From Mycobacterium adipatum (lineage in GTDB: Bacteria; Actinomycetota; Actinomycetes; Mycobacteriales; Mycobacteriaceae), in the NCBI RefSeq assembly GCF_001644575.1, contig NZ_CP015596.1, positions 1,984,001 to 2,048,000 of the forward strand: a stretch of DNA of 64,000 bases, written 5' to 3'. The position numbers and the translations under genes were made by a program. Every line of letters starts with the position of its first letter. Positions within the stretch are counted from its first letter, which is position 1. The notes under the pieces were generated by a model that did no database searches, was not told the DNA's origin, and worked only from the letters and a program-made list of their open reading frames with translations. Positions 25,392 through 35,674 of the stretch are shown here, piece after piece.

Positions 25392-27653
25392 GTGCTGAAT
25401 CGAATCGCCCGCATCGCGATCGCCGCCCCACGCCGCGTGCTGGCGTTGACCGCCCTCGTCATGGTGGCCGCGGCGATCTTCGGCATCCCGGTCGCCAAGA
25501 CTCTGTCCGCCGGGGGCTTCCAGGACCCCACCTCGCAATCCGCGGAAGCGACCGCACTGCTCACCGAAAAGTTCGATCAAGGCGACATGCAGCTGCTCTT
25601 CACCGTCACCGCCGAGGACGGTGTGAACAGTCCCGCCGCCACCGCGACGGGTACCGAGATCGTCAGGGCGCTCGAACAGTCCCCGCACGTCGCGCAGGTC
25701 ACCTCGGCATGGACCGCGCCGCCGCCGGCGGCGGCGGAGCTGGTCAGCAAGGACAAGACCGCCGGCCTCGTCGTGGCCGGCATCACCGGTGGCGAGAACG
25801 ACGCGCAGAAGTACGCCGAGGCGCTGTCGGAGCAACTTGCCCACGACCGGCCCGGGGTCACGGTGCGGTCCGGCGGGGCGGCCATGGTCTACGCACAGAT
25901 CAATGCGCAGACCGAACGGGATCTCCTGCGGATGGAGGCCATCGCCATCCCGTTGAGCTTCCTGGTCCTGGTGTGGGTGTTCGGCGGGCTGGTGGCCGCC
26001 GCCGTACCGATGGCCGTCGGCGGCATGGCCATCCTCGGCTCGATGTCGGTCCTGAGGCTCATCACCTTCACCACGGACGTGTCGATCTTCGCGCTGAACC
26101 TGTCCATCGCCATGGGTCTGGCGCTGGCCATCGACTACACGCTGCTCATCATCAGCCGCTATCGCGACGAACTCGCCGACGGTGTTCCGCGCGAACGCGC
26201 ACTCGTTCGCACCATGGCCACCGCCGGACGGACCGTGGTGTTCTCCGCAACCACCGTCGCGCTATCCATGGTGGCGATGCTGCTGTTTCCCATGTACTTC
26301 CTGAAATCGTTCGCCTACGCGGGGGTGGCCACCGTCGGTTTCGCCGCGCTCGCCGCCACGGTCGTCACCCCGGCTGCGATCTGGCTCCTCGGGGACCGGC
26401 TGGACGCCCTCAACGTGTTCCGCAGGGACCGGCTGCCCAAACCCGTCGACCAACAGTTCTGGTACCGCTGGACGCATCGCGTGATGGGCCGGGCACTCCC
26501 GCTCGGGCTGGCGGTGGTGTCCCTGCTGCTGGTGCTCGGGGCGCCGTTCCTCGACGTGCGTTGGGGCTTCCCCGACGACCGGGTGCTGCCCGCGTCCGCA
26601 TCCGCGCACCAGGTGGGTGATCAGTTGCGGGACGATTTCATCGACAACTCGGCGACCGCCGTCACCGTCGTGATCCCCGACGCGCAGGGACTGACGCCGG
26701 GTGACTACGAGCGCTACGCCGCCGAACTGTCCCGGGTGCCGGAGGTGGGTGCGGTGTCCGCGCCGACCGGCAGCTTCACCGACGGCGTCAAGACCGGGCC
26801 GCCGGTGGCGGCGACCGGGGTTGCCGATGGCAGCGCGTTTCTCACCGTCAGCAGCACCGCCCCGCTGTTCTCGGATGCCTCGGAGAATCAGCTGACCGCG
26901 CTGCACGAGATCGAGGGTCCGGGCGGGCGGGCCGTGCAGCTCACGGGTATCGCCCAGGTGAACCGGGACAGCGTGGTGGCCATCACCGACCGCCTGCCGT
27001 GGGTGCTCGGGTTGATCGCCGTCATCACCTTCGGGCTTCTCTTCCTGCTCACCGGCAGCATCGTGCTGCCGTTGAAAGCCATTGTGCTCAATATCCTTTC
27101 GCTCACGGCAGCGTTCGGGGCGCTGGTCTGGATCTTCCAGGAAGGTCACCTCTCGGCACTGGGTACGACTCCGACCGGCACCTTGGTGGCCAATATGCCG
27201 GTACTGCTGTTCTGTATCGCGTTCGGGCTCTCGATGGACTACGAGGTGTTCCTGCTCGCCCGGATCCGGGAGAACTGGCTCTCGCTGCGCGCCACCGGCG
27301 GGGACACGCCGCGGCACCTGAACGACGAAGCGGTGGCGCTGGGTCTGGCCCGCACCGGCCGGGTCATCACGGCGGCTGCGCTGGTCATGTCGATCTCGTT
27401 CGCGGCACTGATTGCCGCCGAGGTGTCCTTCATGCGGATGTTCGGTGTCGGACTGACGCTGGCCATCCTCGTCGACGCCACCCTGGTCCGGATGGTGCTG
27501 GTGCCCGCATTCATGCATGTGCTCGGTGGTTGGAACTGGTGGGCCCCCAAACCGCTGGTTCGGCTGCATGACCGGATCGGCATCGACGAGTCCGGCGATG
27601 CCGATCCGGAGCGTCGCCGGCAGGTGCCCGCGCCGGTGGCGGACACTGTCTGA
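25392..27653 (+). CDS. mmpL13: MmpL/RND family transporter
   Basis: 753 aa from the GTG at 25392, which follows a GGAGG site; an ATG at 25377 lies upstream of that site. Two RND halves, each with a periplasmic domain and a helix bundle. The conserved Asp-Tyr pairs for proton relay are present in LAIDYTLLIISRYRD and LSMDYEVFLLARIRE. It lies between mcr/SDR and a methyltransferase gene, as mmpL13a/mmpL13b (Rv1145-Rv1146, split) do in M. tuberculosis by my recall; here one intact reading frame covers both parts. Probably exports a lipid or hydrophobic compound. Confidence 0.8.
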   Translation: MLNRIARIAIAAPRRVLALTALVMVAAAIFGIPVAKTLSAGGFQDPTSQSAEATALLTEKFDQGDMQLLFTVTAEDGVNSPAATATGTEIVRALEQSPHVAQVTSAWTAPPPAAAELVSKDKTAGLVVAGITGGENDAQKYAEALSEQLAHDRPGVTVRSGGAAMVYAQINAQTERDLLRMEAIAIPLSFLVLVWVFGGLVAAAVPMAVGGMAILGSMSVLRLITFTTDVSIFALNLSIAMGLALAIDYTLLIISRYRDELADGVPRERALVRTMATAGRTVVFSATTVALSMVAMLLFPMYFLKSFAYAGVATVGFAALAATVVTPAAIWLLGDRLDALNVFRRDRLPKPVDQQFWYRWTHRVMGRALPLGLAVVSLLLVLGAPFLDVRWGFPDDRVLPASASAHQVGDQLRDDFIDNSATAVTVVIPDAQGLTPGDYERYAAELSRVPEVGAVSAPTGSFTDGVKTGPPVAATGVADGSAFLTVSSTAPLFSDASENQLTALHEIEGPGGRAVQLTGIAQVNRDSVVAITDRLPWVLGLIAVITFGLLFLLTGSIVLPLKAIVLNILSLTAAFGALVWIFQEGHLSALGTTPTGTLVANMPVLLFCIAFGLSMDYEVFLLARIRENWLSLRATGGDTPRHLNDEAVALGLARTGRVITAAALVMSISFAALIAAEVSFMRMFGVGLTLAILVDATLVRMVLVPAFMHVLGGWNWWAPKPLVRLHDRIGIDESGDADPERRRQVPAPVADTV

Positions 27654-27654
27654 C

Positions 27655-28335
27655 GTGTCCCCGCAATCACTGCGGCGCCGCCGTTCGGCACGTGGCTCCG
27701 GCGAGCAGCTGCATGACGAGATCCTCGACGCGACCACCGAACTGCTGCTGGAGACCGGGCACGCCAAATCGGTGTCCATCCGTGCGGTGGCCCAGCGGGT
27801 CGGGGTGACCTCACCGTCGATCTATCTGCACTTCGCCGACAAGGACGCGCTGCTGGACGCGGTGTGCGCGCGGTACTTCGAACGCCTCGACGAGGAGATG
27901 CAGCGGGTGGCCGCCGACCAGACCTCGACCATCGAGGTGCTGCGCGCCCAGGGCCTGGCCTACGTGCGGTTCGCCAGACAGACCCCCGAGCTGTATCGGA
28001 TCGCGACGATGGGCGAGGGCAGTCCCGGTAGCGATGTCGACATGACCTTGGCCAGTTCAGCTTTCGTGCACATGCGCACGACGATCGAGGCTCTGATGGA
28101 CGAGGGTGTGTACCCGCCCGGCGACTCCACCGCCGCCGCCCTGGAACTGTGGACCGCGGCGCACGGGGTGGCCGCCATGCTCATTGCCAAGCCCTACCTG
28201 CCGTGGGGAGATGTCGAACAGTTCACCGACCGTGTGCTGCGGTCGATATGCTGCGGACACATCGCGACGGGCTATATCGGGGTCGACGTGGCTCCCGCCG
28301 AGGCCGTCGAGAAACTCAAGGAGCTCAAGACGTGA
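27655..28335 (+). CDS. TetR family transcriptional regulator
   Basis: 226 aa from a GTG 1 bp after the mmpL stop. The N-terminal helix-turn-helix is typical of TetR (AQRVGVTSPSIYLHFADKDALLDAV at residues ~50-75). The C-terminal ligand domain resembles the WHG/TetR_C group. In the same operon as the transporter, it is probably its local repressor, responding to a transported or related hydrophobic ligand. Confidence 0.85.
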   Translation: MSPQSLRRRRSARGSGEQLHDEILDATTELLLETGHAKSVSIRAVAQRVGVTSPSIYLHFADKDALLDAVCARYFERLDEEMQRVAADQTSTIEVLRAQGLAYVRFARQTPELYRIATMGEGSPGSDVDMTLASSAFVHMRTTIEALMDEGVYPPGDSTAAALELWTAAHGVAAMLIAKPYLPWGDVEQFTDRVLRSICCGHIATGYIGVDVAPAEAVEKLKELKT

Positions 28336-28958
28336 GCGATATCGACAATCCCTTCTTCGCTCGGCTGTGGATGGTGATGTCCGGCCACGAGCCCGAATCG
28401 CTGCGGCGGCTCAGAATGGCCAACCTTGCGGGCCTGACCGGGCGCGTCCTGGAAGTCGGCGCCGGCACGGGCACCAACTTCGCGCACTACCCGGCCGGTG
28501 TCAGCGAGGTGGTGGCACTGGAGCCCGAGGTGCGGCTGGCCGAAGTGGCCCGCCGGGCCGCGGCGGCGGCACCGGTGCCGGTGACCGTCAGCACCGCCAC
28601 CATCGAGGAGTTCGGCGCGGACGAATCGTTCGACGCCGTCGTGTGCTCGCTGGTGCTCTGCTCCGTCGACGACCCTGATGCGGTTGTGCAGCAGCTGTAT
28701 TCGATGCTCAAGCCGGGTGGCCAGCTGCGCTACCTGGAACACGTCGCCGGAGTCGGCGCGCGCGCGACGCTGCAGAAGGCGGCGGACGCGACGGTGTGGC
28801 CCCGGCTGCTCGGGAACTGTCACACCCACCGCAACACCGAGGCGTCCATCGCGGCGGCCGGCTTCTCGGTCGCGGGCTCGCGGCGCGAGCAGACCCTGCC
28901 GGCATGGTTGCCGTTACCGGTGTCCGAGTTCGCCATCGGACGTGCGGTCCGGCCCTAA
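28332..28958 (+). CDS. Class I SAM-dependent methyltransferase
   Basis: 208 aa, GTG overlapping the TetR stop (GTGA). SAM motifs: [16 protein letters not shown] (motif I), VALEPEVRL (Asp/Glu after beta-2), [16 protein letters not shown] (motif II) and [13 protein letters not shown]. It matches the Methyltransf_11/PmtA-like group and, by position after mmpL13, Rv1147. Substrate unknown; a lipid is plausible given the operon. Ends overlapping the convergent sirtuin gene by 4 bp. Confidence 0.85.
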   Translation: MSDIDNPFFARLWMVMSGHEPESLRRLRMANLAGLTGRVLEVGAGTGTNFAHYPAGVSEVVALEPEVRLAEVARRAAAAAPVPVTVSTATIEEFGADESFDAVVCSLVLCSVDDPDAVVQQLYSMLKPGGQLRYLEHVAGVGARATLQKAADATVWPRLLGNCHTHRNTEASIAAAGFSVAGSRREQTLPAWLPLPVSEFAIGRAVRP

Positions 28959-29671
28959 CGACCCAGAAGGGCGGGCAACCGCTGCAGCAGTTGGGGCAGC
29001 GCGGTGGCCGAGGTCTCGCGCACCACGGCGGTGGCGGCTTCCGACAGCGGAGTGGGCTGCGGATTGACCTCGATGACCGGAATGCCGTTGGCCAGCGCGG
29101 CTTCCGGCAAACCAGCGGCGGGATAGACCACCGATGAGGTCCCGACCACGATCACCACATCGGCCTTGGCGACGGCCTGCACCGAGAGGTCCCATGCATC
29201 GTCGGGCAGCCCCTCGCCGAACCACACGACATTGGGCCGGATCAGGCCGCCACATGCGCAGCGCGGCGGCTCGATGACCTCGACCGGTGCCGGCATGGCC
29301 GGCAGTTCTCCGATGTAAGGGCTGCCGCAGGCATCGCAGCGGAACTCGAACAGGCTGCCGTGCAGGTGGTACACCCGGTTGCTGCCGGCCCGCTCGTGCA
29401 GGTTGTCCACGTTCTGGGTCACCACATGCACCTCGGCGTAGTCCTCCCACGCCGCGACCGCCAGGTGGCCGGGATTCGGGTTGACCGCACTCATCATGTG
29501 ATGTCGCCACAGATACCACGCCCACACCCGTTCGGGGTGGCGCTGCCAACCGTCACTGCTGGAGATCTCGTAAGGGTCGACGTTGGCCCAAAGACCCGTC
29601 TCGACATCGCGGAACGTCGGCACCCCGCTCTCGGCGGACATGCCTGCACCGCTCAGCAGCGTCACTCGCAC
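28955..29671 (-). CDS. NAD-dependent protein deacylase, Sir2 family (class III)
   Basis: 238 aa, GTG start. Sirtuin motifs: [18 protein letters not shown] (NAD loop), [12 protein letters not shown], catalytic His in [11 protein letters not shown], zinc Cys in FRCDACG and PRCACGG, and [14 protein letters not shown]. The YLWR (Tyr-x-x-Arg) pair near residue 54 is the hallmark of SIRT5/CobB-type enzymes that remove succinyl or malonyl groups. Matches Rv1151c in length and position. Confidence 0.92.
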   Translation of the reverse strand: MRVTLLSGAGMSAESGVPTFRDVETGLWANVDPYEISSSDGWQRHPERVWAWYLWRHHMMSAVNPNPGHLAVAAWEDYAEVHVVTQNVDNLHERAGSNRVYHLHGSLFEFRCDACGSPYIGELPAMPAPVEVIEPPRCACGGLIRPNVVWFGEGLPDDAWDLSVQAVAKADVVIVVGTSSVVYPAAGLPEAALANGIPVIEVNPQPTPLSEAATAVVRETSATALPQLLQRLPALLGR

Positions 29672-29707
29672 CTCACCAAACTATCGTGCGTGCGACATAC
29701 TGGGCAC

Positions 29708-30073
29708 GTGGGAGGTCTGGGGGAGTGGGTCCGCCTCGATCAGCGGGCCGGTGCCCCGCTGTTCGATCAGCTGAGGACGCAGATCATCGGTGGCGTGCGC
29801 GACGGCAGGCTCACGCCCGGCACCCGGTTGCCGACGGTCCGTGACCTTGCCGGGCAGCTCGGCCTCGCGGTGAACACCGTGGCGCGGGCCTACCGTGAGC
29901 TCGAGGCCGCCGGAGTGCTCGAAACGCGGGGCCGGTTCGGCACATTCGTCGCGCGGATCGATCCGGCCGACAACGCGATGGCCGCGGCCGCGCACGCGTT
30001 CGCCGAAACGGCCCGCGCCCAGGGCCTCGGCAGGGACGAGGCGTTTCGTTATCTGGACGCCGCTTTCGACTAA
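29708..30073 (+). CDS. Short GntR (YtrA-like) transcriptional regulator
   Basis: 121 aa, GTG start, divergent from the sirtuin with a 36-bp gap. Winged helix-turn-helix in residues ~10-80 ([44 protein letters not shown]). Only ~40 residues follow, so it belongs to the YtrA-type short GntR proteins. Matches Rv1152 in size and position. Ends overlapping the convergent PucR-type gene by 4 bp. Confidence 0.88.
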   Translation: MGGLGEWVRLDQRAGAPLFDQLRTQIIGGVRDGRLTPGTRLPTVRDLAGQLGLAVNTVARAYRELEAAGVLETRGRFGTFVARIDPADNAMAAAAHAFAETARAQGLGRDEAFRYLDAAFD

Positions 30074-31272
30074 CCGGTCCAGCGCAGTACGTCCAGCGCG
30101 ACGGCCACGCTGACACTCTGCTCGGCCAGCGGCCGCGGCAACAGTTCGTCGGCCCGGGCGAGCCGGCGCAGCAACGTGTTGCGGTGCGTGTAGAGCCGCG
30201 CCGCCGCCCGCGAGGCGTTGCACTGGCTGGCAATGAATACCCGTACGGTCTCCTGCAACTCGGTGCCCGCGGTGGCGAGTTCGCCGAGTACGCGAGCGAC
30301 GAAATCGGCGCTGCGGTCGGGATCGGCGGTGATCAGGGAGACCATCTCGACATCGGTGAATCTGGCCATCTGCTGACGGGAATGCAGCCGCGCCATCATC
30401 TGCTGGGTGATGATCGCTTCGAAATGGCTGCGCCGGAAACCGTCCAGGCCGTCGCCGGTGGTGCCGACCGCCACCCGGATATCGGCGCTGTCGCGCACCG
30501 CCGCGTCGAGGACGTCCAGATCGAGGGCGCCCGGTGCCCATACCCAGCGGGTGGCGCTGCTGGCCAGCACACTCAGCGGCCGCCCGCCGCCGGCCCGGCC
30601 GATGGCTTCGGCGGCTCGGTCCAGTCGGGTCAGATCGCCGTCATGGGTGTCGGTCCAGATGACGGCCGCGGTATGGCAGCCGGTCAGGGCGTACCCCAGG
30701 CGCTGTTCGGCCCGGGAACGCGGAATGGGCGCACCGTCGAGTAGCAGCGCGACGGTCTCCCGGCGCTCGGCGTGACTGCCGTGCGTGAGTTCGTCACGCT
30801 CCAGGTCGATCTGCGCGGCGATGCCGGCCAGCGTCGCGTCGACGAACGCACTGATGGATCGTGAACAGGCCTGCAGCAGATCGTGTAACTCGGTGGCGTC
30901 GGAGGTCAGCTCGAAGGCGATCTCCATCAACCGCCGCCAGGCCACGCCCTCACCCACCCGGTAGGCATCCAACGGGAAGGCGTTCACCCCGCGGCGCACC
31001 AGTTCCCGCGCGATGCTCAACGGCTCCGGCCCGGTGTTGGGCGGCACCGGCGCACCCGGATCGCGGACATTGGCAGTACTCCAGAAGAACAGGTTGGCGC
31101 GGTTGCTGCGGCTGACGGCGGCCGCGAGTTCCGGGTCCGCGGCGATGGCGGGACTGGCGGCCAGCACGGCCTGGTCGAGTTCGTCGAGCCATTCCGGGCG
31201 GGCATTGGACACGATCTGGGCGCACTGCCGGATCAGCTCCCTGACCCGGGGTGACGGCAGCGGCTCAGTCAT
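30070..31272 (-). CDS. PucR/CdaR-type regulator with C-terminal helix-turn-helix
   Basis: 400 aa from the ATG at 31272; a GTG 33 bp upstream lies inside a palindrome and is less likely. The N-terminal half is a helical sensory region, the middle a GGDEF-like/PucR region (RRSHFEAI...), and the last ~60 residues the PucR helix-turn-helix ([29 protein letters not shown]). Divergent from a Baeyer-Villiger monooxygenase, which it probably controls. Confidence 0.8.
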   Translation of the reverse strand: MTEPLPSPRVRELIRQCAQIVSNARPEWLDELDQAVLAASPAIAADPELAAAVSRSNRANLFFWSTANVRDPGAPVPPNTGPEPLSIARELVRRGVNAFPLDAYRVGEGVAWRRLMEIAFELTSDATELHDLLQACSRSISAFVDATLAGIAAQIDLERDELTHGSHAERRETVALLLDGAPIPRSRAEQRLGYALTGCHTAAVIWTDTHDGDLTRLDRAAEAIGRAGGGRPLSVLASSATRWVWAPGALDLDVLDAAVRDSADIRVAVGTTGDGLDGFRRSHFEAIITQQMMARLHSRQQMARFTDVEMVSLITADPDRSADFVARVLGELATAGTELQETVRVFIASQCNASRAAARLYTHRNTLLRRLARADELLPRPLAEQSVSVAVALDVLRWTG

Positions 31273-31288
31273 GGGTGCAGCGTAGAAG

Positions 31289-31309
31289 GCTGGTGCATTG
31301 TGCACCAGC
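31289..31309. promoter_or_regulatory. Perfect palindrome between PucR-type regulator and monooxygenase
   Basis: GCTGGTGCA-TTG-TGCACCAGC: 9-bp perfect arms (31289-31297, 31301-31309) with a 3-bp centre. It lies 17 bp upstream of the regulator ATG and 64 bp upstream of the monooxygenase ATG, where one bound dimer could control both. Confidence 0.6.
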
Positions 31310-31372
31310 GTTTCGGCTTTATGGGATGTTTGGACCTGGCTGCACCCCGGCCCGCGCCGCGACGATCAACGC

Positions 31373-32839
31373 ATGGAATCAGTCGATGTGGTGATCGTTG
31401 GAGCCGGGATCTCCGGTATCGGGGCTGCCTACTATCTGCAGCGCGAACATCCCGGCCGTAGCTTCGCCATCCTGGAGTCCCGCGGGGCGACGGGCGGCAC
31501 GTGGGACCTCTTCCGCTACCCCGGGATCCGGTCGGACTCGGATCTGCACACCTTCGGCTACGAGTTCAAACCGTGGCGCGACGAACACGCCATTGCCACC
31601 GCCGACAAGATCCTCGCCTACCTGCGTGAGACCGTGGACGAGAACGGCATCGAGGACAAGATCCGGTTCCATCACCGCGTGCTGGGCGCCGCGTGGAACA
31701 GCGCCGACGCTCGCTGGATCGTCGACGTGGAACACGACGGCGTACGGTTCGAACTCAGCGCCAACTGGCTGTTCTGCGCCGGGGGGTACTACCGCTACGA
31801 CGAGGGCTTCACTCCGGAGTTCGCCGGGCGGGAGCGGTTCGGCGGACAGATCATCCACCCCCAGCACTGGCCGGAGGACCTCGACTACACCGGCAAGAAG
31901 GTGGTGGTGATCGGCAGCGGCGCCACCGCGGTGACGCTGGTGCCGTCGATGGCGGCGACCGCCGGGCACGTGACGATGCTGCAGCGCTCACCGACCTATG
32001 TCATGCCGGTGCCCGCCAAGGACGGCTTCGCCAACACCGCGCGCAAGCTACTGGGCGATGACCGCGGATATGCGCTGGCGCGCCGCAAGAACATCGCCAA
32101 ACAGCGCGGGGTCTACACCTTCTGTCAGAAGTACCCGACCGCGGCCCGGTGGCTGATCCGCCGGATCAACGCCAGCAAGCTGCCCGCCGGCTACCCGGTC
32201 GACGAGCACTTCAGCCCGCGCTACAACCCGTGGGATCAGCGGCTGTGCGCGGTGCCCGACGCCGACCTTTTCGAGGCCATCAGCAACGGCAGCGCATCGG
32301 TGGTCACCGATCGGATCTCGAGCTTCACCGAGACCGGCGTCGCGCTGGAGTCCGGACGCGAGCTCGACGCCGATATCATCGTCACCGCAACGGGTTTGAA
32401 TGTCCAGCTGTTTGGCGGGATCACCCTGTCGGTGGACGGCGAACCCGTCGACTTCGCGCAGACCGTGGCCTACAAGGGCATCATGCTCAGCGGCGTGCCG
32501 AACTTCGCGTTTGCATTCGGCTACACCAATTCGTCGTGGACGCTGAAGGTCGGGCTGCTGTGCGAGCATTTCTGCCGGCTGCTGCGCTACATGGACGAGC
32601 ACGGATACGACAGTGTGCGGCCGGAATTCGATGATCCGGGGATGCCCACCAAGCCGCTGCTGGACTTCGGCGCCGGGTATGTGCAGCGGGTCATCGACGA
32701 GATTCCCCGCCAAGGGGTGCGCGGTCCGTGGCAGATGACGATGAACTACACCGTCGACGCCGACGTGCTGCGCAACGGCCCCGTCGAAGACTCGTCGCTG
32801 AAATTCGGTGCGCTCAGCCGAATTCCAGCCGCGTTGTGA
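31373..32839 (+). CDS. Flavin-containing Baeyer-Villiger monooxygenase (EthA/MymA-like)
   Basis: 488 aa. FAD motif DVVIVGAGISGIGAA at the N-terminus, NADP motif KVVVIGSGATAVTLVP near residue 180, and the BVMO fingerprint FGGQIIHPQHWP between them. Strongly similar to the EthA sequence I remember (GGTWDLFRYPGIRSDSD, SPTYV, HYNPWDQRLC-like segment). It inserts oxygen next to a ketone and may also activate thioamide drugs, as EthA does; that is family knowledge. The 3' end overlaps the convergent methyltransferase by 26 bp. Confidence 0.88.
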   Translation: MESVDVVIVGAGISGIGAAYYLQREHPGRSFAILESRGATGGTWDLFRYPGIRSDSDLHTFGYEFKPWRDEHAIATADKILAYLRETVDENGIEDKIRFHHRVLGAAWNSADARWIVDVEHDGVRFELSANWLFCAGGYYRYDEGFTPEFAGRERFGGQIIHPQHWPEDLDYTGKKVVVIGSGATAVTLVPSMAATAGHVTMLQRSPTYVMPVPAKDGFANTARKLLGDDRGYALARRKNIAKQRGVYTFCQKYPTAARWLIRRINASKLPAGYPVDEHFSPRYNPWDQRLCAVPDADLFEAISNGSASVVTDRISSFTETGVALESGRELDADIIVTATGLNVQLFGGITLSVDGEPVDFAQTVAYKGIMLSGVPNFAFAFGYTNSSWTLKVGLLCEHFCRLLRYMDEHGYDSVRPEFDDPGMPTKPLLDFGAGYVQRVIDEIPRQGVRGPWQMTMNYTVDADVLRNGPVEDSSLKFGALSRIPAAL

Positions 32840-33647
32840 CTCCGCGCAACTGATCGAGCACCGGCAGCCGGTAGGACGCCCAGATCAGCGCGTTGAGTAC
32901 CGTGCCACGCCCGCTCGGTAGCTCCACATCGTGGGCCGCTCGCACGCCGGGGATGGTGGTGGCCAGCTCTGCCGCCTGTGCCGGCGACAGGCTGAACGGC
33001 ATCGGCGGCACCCGGTAGCGCAGCGAGGGACGCAGCAGGCCCTGACGCGCCCACCAGGCGAACCAGTACGGCGGCAGGTCGAACATCATCTGCCCGCCCG
33101 GAAATCGCTTGGCGCATTCGGTGATCAGTCCGAGCGCCTCGGTCGGCTGCAGGTACATCAGCAGTCCCTCGGCGGTGATGAACACACCGTTGGTGGCGTC
33201 GATATCGTCCATCCAGCTGTAGTCCAGCGCCGACTGGGCGCTGCTGGACACACGTTGCGAGGGTGGCAGCAACGTTTCGCGCAGCGCCACGATCGGCGGG
33301 AGGTCGACCGTGTGCCAACGGAACCGGTCACCGACGCCGGCGGCATCGAGTCGGTAGAAGCTGGTCTGCAGACCCTCCGCAAGGGCCACCACGGTGGCAT
33401 CGGGATGTTGACGCAGATAGTTCTTGGTTTCCCGGTCGAAGGCCAGCGCCCGCAAGGCCATGTCCTGGCGGTTGGCGAAGCCGAACTTCCCGAAGTCGAA
33501 GTCGATGGCGTCCACCAGGTCCACCGCCACCGGGTCGTCGATGATCCGGTCGGCCCGGCGGGCTTCGGTGGCGCGGACCAGCAGGGTCAGCAGCGCGGTC
33601 TCGGAAACGCCGGTCAGGGCGCTGGCATCGGCTCTCGGGGAACTCAC
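32814..33647 (-). CDS. LCM/PPM1-type SAM-dependent methyltransferase, copy A
   Basis: 277 aa, GTG start. Features of the mycobacterial leucine-carboxyl-methyltransferase-like family: RTxxID-type N-terminus with DDPVAVDLVDAIDFDFGKFG, VVALAEGLQTSFYRLD (SAM loop), VDLPPIVALRETLLPP and FITAEGLLMYLQPTEALGLI. Same length and order of motifs as the gene at 34174-35007, so the two are paralogues on either side of a DUF1697 gene. Omt (Rv1153c) is at this place in M. tuberculosis by recall. Confidence 0.82.
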   Translation of the reverse strand: MSSPRADASALTGVSETALLTLLVRATEARRADRIIDDPVAVDLVDAIDFDFGKFGFANRQDMALRALAFDRETKNYLRQHPDATVVALAEGLQTSFYRLDAAGVGDRFRWHTVDLPPIVALRETLLPPSQRVSSSAQSALDYSWMDDIDATNGVFITAEGLLMYLQPTEALGLITECAKRFPGGQMMFDLPPYWFAWWARQGLLRPSLRYRVPPMPFSLSPAQAAELATTIPGVRAAHDVELPSGRGTVLNALIWASYRLPVLDQLRGVTTRLEFG

Positions 33648-33661
33648 ATGGTCGAATGTAC

Positions 33662-34173
33662 CTACGCGAGCACTTTGTCCAGGGTGCGCAGGTTGCGAGT
33701 GGTGGTGCAGGACTTGTAGCGCTTCTTGCCCATCGTCTTGCCGATCGCCGAGTTCAGCGTCGCCGACCGGGCCACCTGCCAATAGAGCACCCCGTCTCCG
33801 CGGGCGGCGGTCTCCCCGGCTGCGTCGGCGAGCGCCACCAACTCCTGCAGCACGTCGGCGTCGCTGACGAAGGTGACATAGGAGTGGTGTTCGGGGACCG
33901 CTCGCTCGAACGGGTAGTGCGCGGAGATGTCGGCGACGACGTCCAACGGGTAGGCCAACACCCAGGCGTCGTAGCCGAAATTCTCCCGCAGCGCGGCCTC
34001 GGCCGCCGCGCGTACCGCCGCCGCCGACGACGGGCTGTCCAGCAGCACGTTCCCGCTGGCCAGCACGGTCTTCACCGCGGTGAAGCCGGCCGCGGTGAAT
34101 ACCGCCGCCACCTCGGCCATCTTGAGGGTGACCCCGCCGACGTTCACCCCGCGCAGGAACGCGGCGTACCGCG

Positions 34174-34177
<4 letters not shown>
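33662..34177 (-). CDS. DUF1697 family protein
   Basis: 171 aa from a GTG that overlaps the upstream methyltransferase stop by 4 bp (GTGA). The DUF1697 signature is complete: RYAAFLRGVNVGG at the N-terminus, VKTVLASGNVLLDS, and near the C-terminus the K-MGKKRYK-TTRNLRTL motif. The function of the family is unknown. Coupling suggests cotranslation with the methyltransferase. Confidence 0.88.
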
Positions 34178-35482
<1,305 letters not shown>

Positions 35483-35500
35483 CAGGGCTAGGCTGACCCC

Positions 35501-35674
35501 ATGGCCGACGAGACTCCCGAAGACGACACCAAACGCAAGTTCCGGGAGGCGCTGGAGCGGAAGAAGACGCAGACCGCCGAGGGCGTGTCGCACGCCGACG
35601 CCGGGCGCAAACAGTCCCGCGGCGCGCACGGCCCGGTGGAGAACCGTCGCGAGTTCCGCCGCAAGAGCGGTTAG
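35501..35674 (+). CDS. DUF5302 small basic/acidic protein
   Basis: 57 aa. ATGGCCGACGAG start, acidic first ten residues, then a Lys/Arg-rich middle (KRKFREALERKKTQ) and the C-terminus GAHGPVENRREFRRKSG, the pattern of the actinobacterial DUF5302 family. It lies 18 bp after the Rv1155 orthologue and overlaps the convergent acyltransferase stop by 4 bp. Function unknown; probably disordered. Confidence 0.8.
   Translation: MADETPEDDTKRKFREALERKKTQTAEGVSHADAGRKQSRGAHGPVENRREFRRKSG

Noticed and set aside
26262..27779. 505-codon minus-strand frame opposite mmpL13
   Set aside because: No RND or other domain features; mmpL13 itself has intact Asp-Tyr relay motifs.
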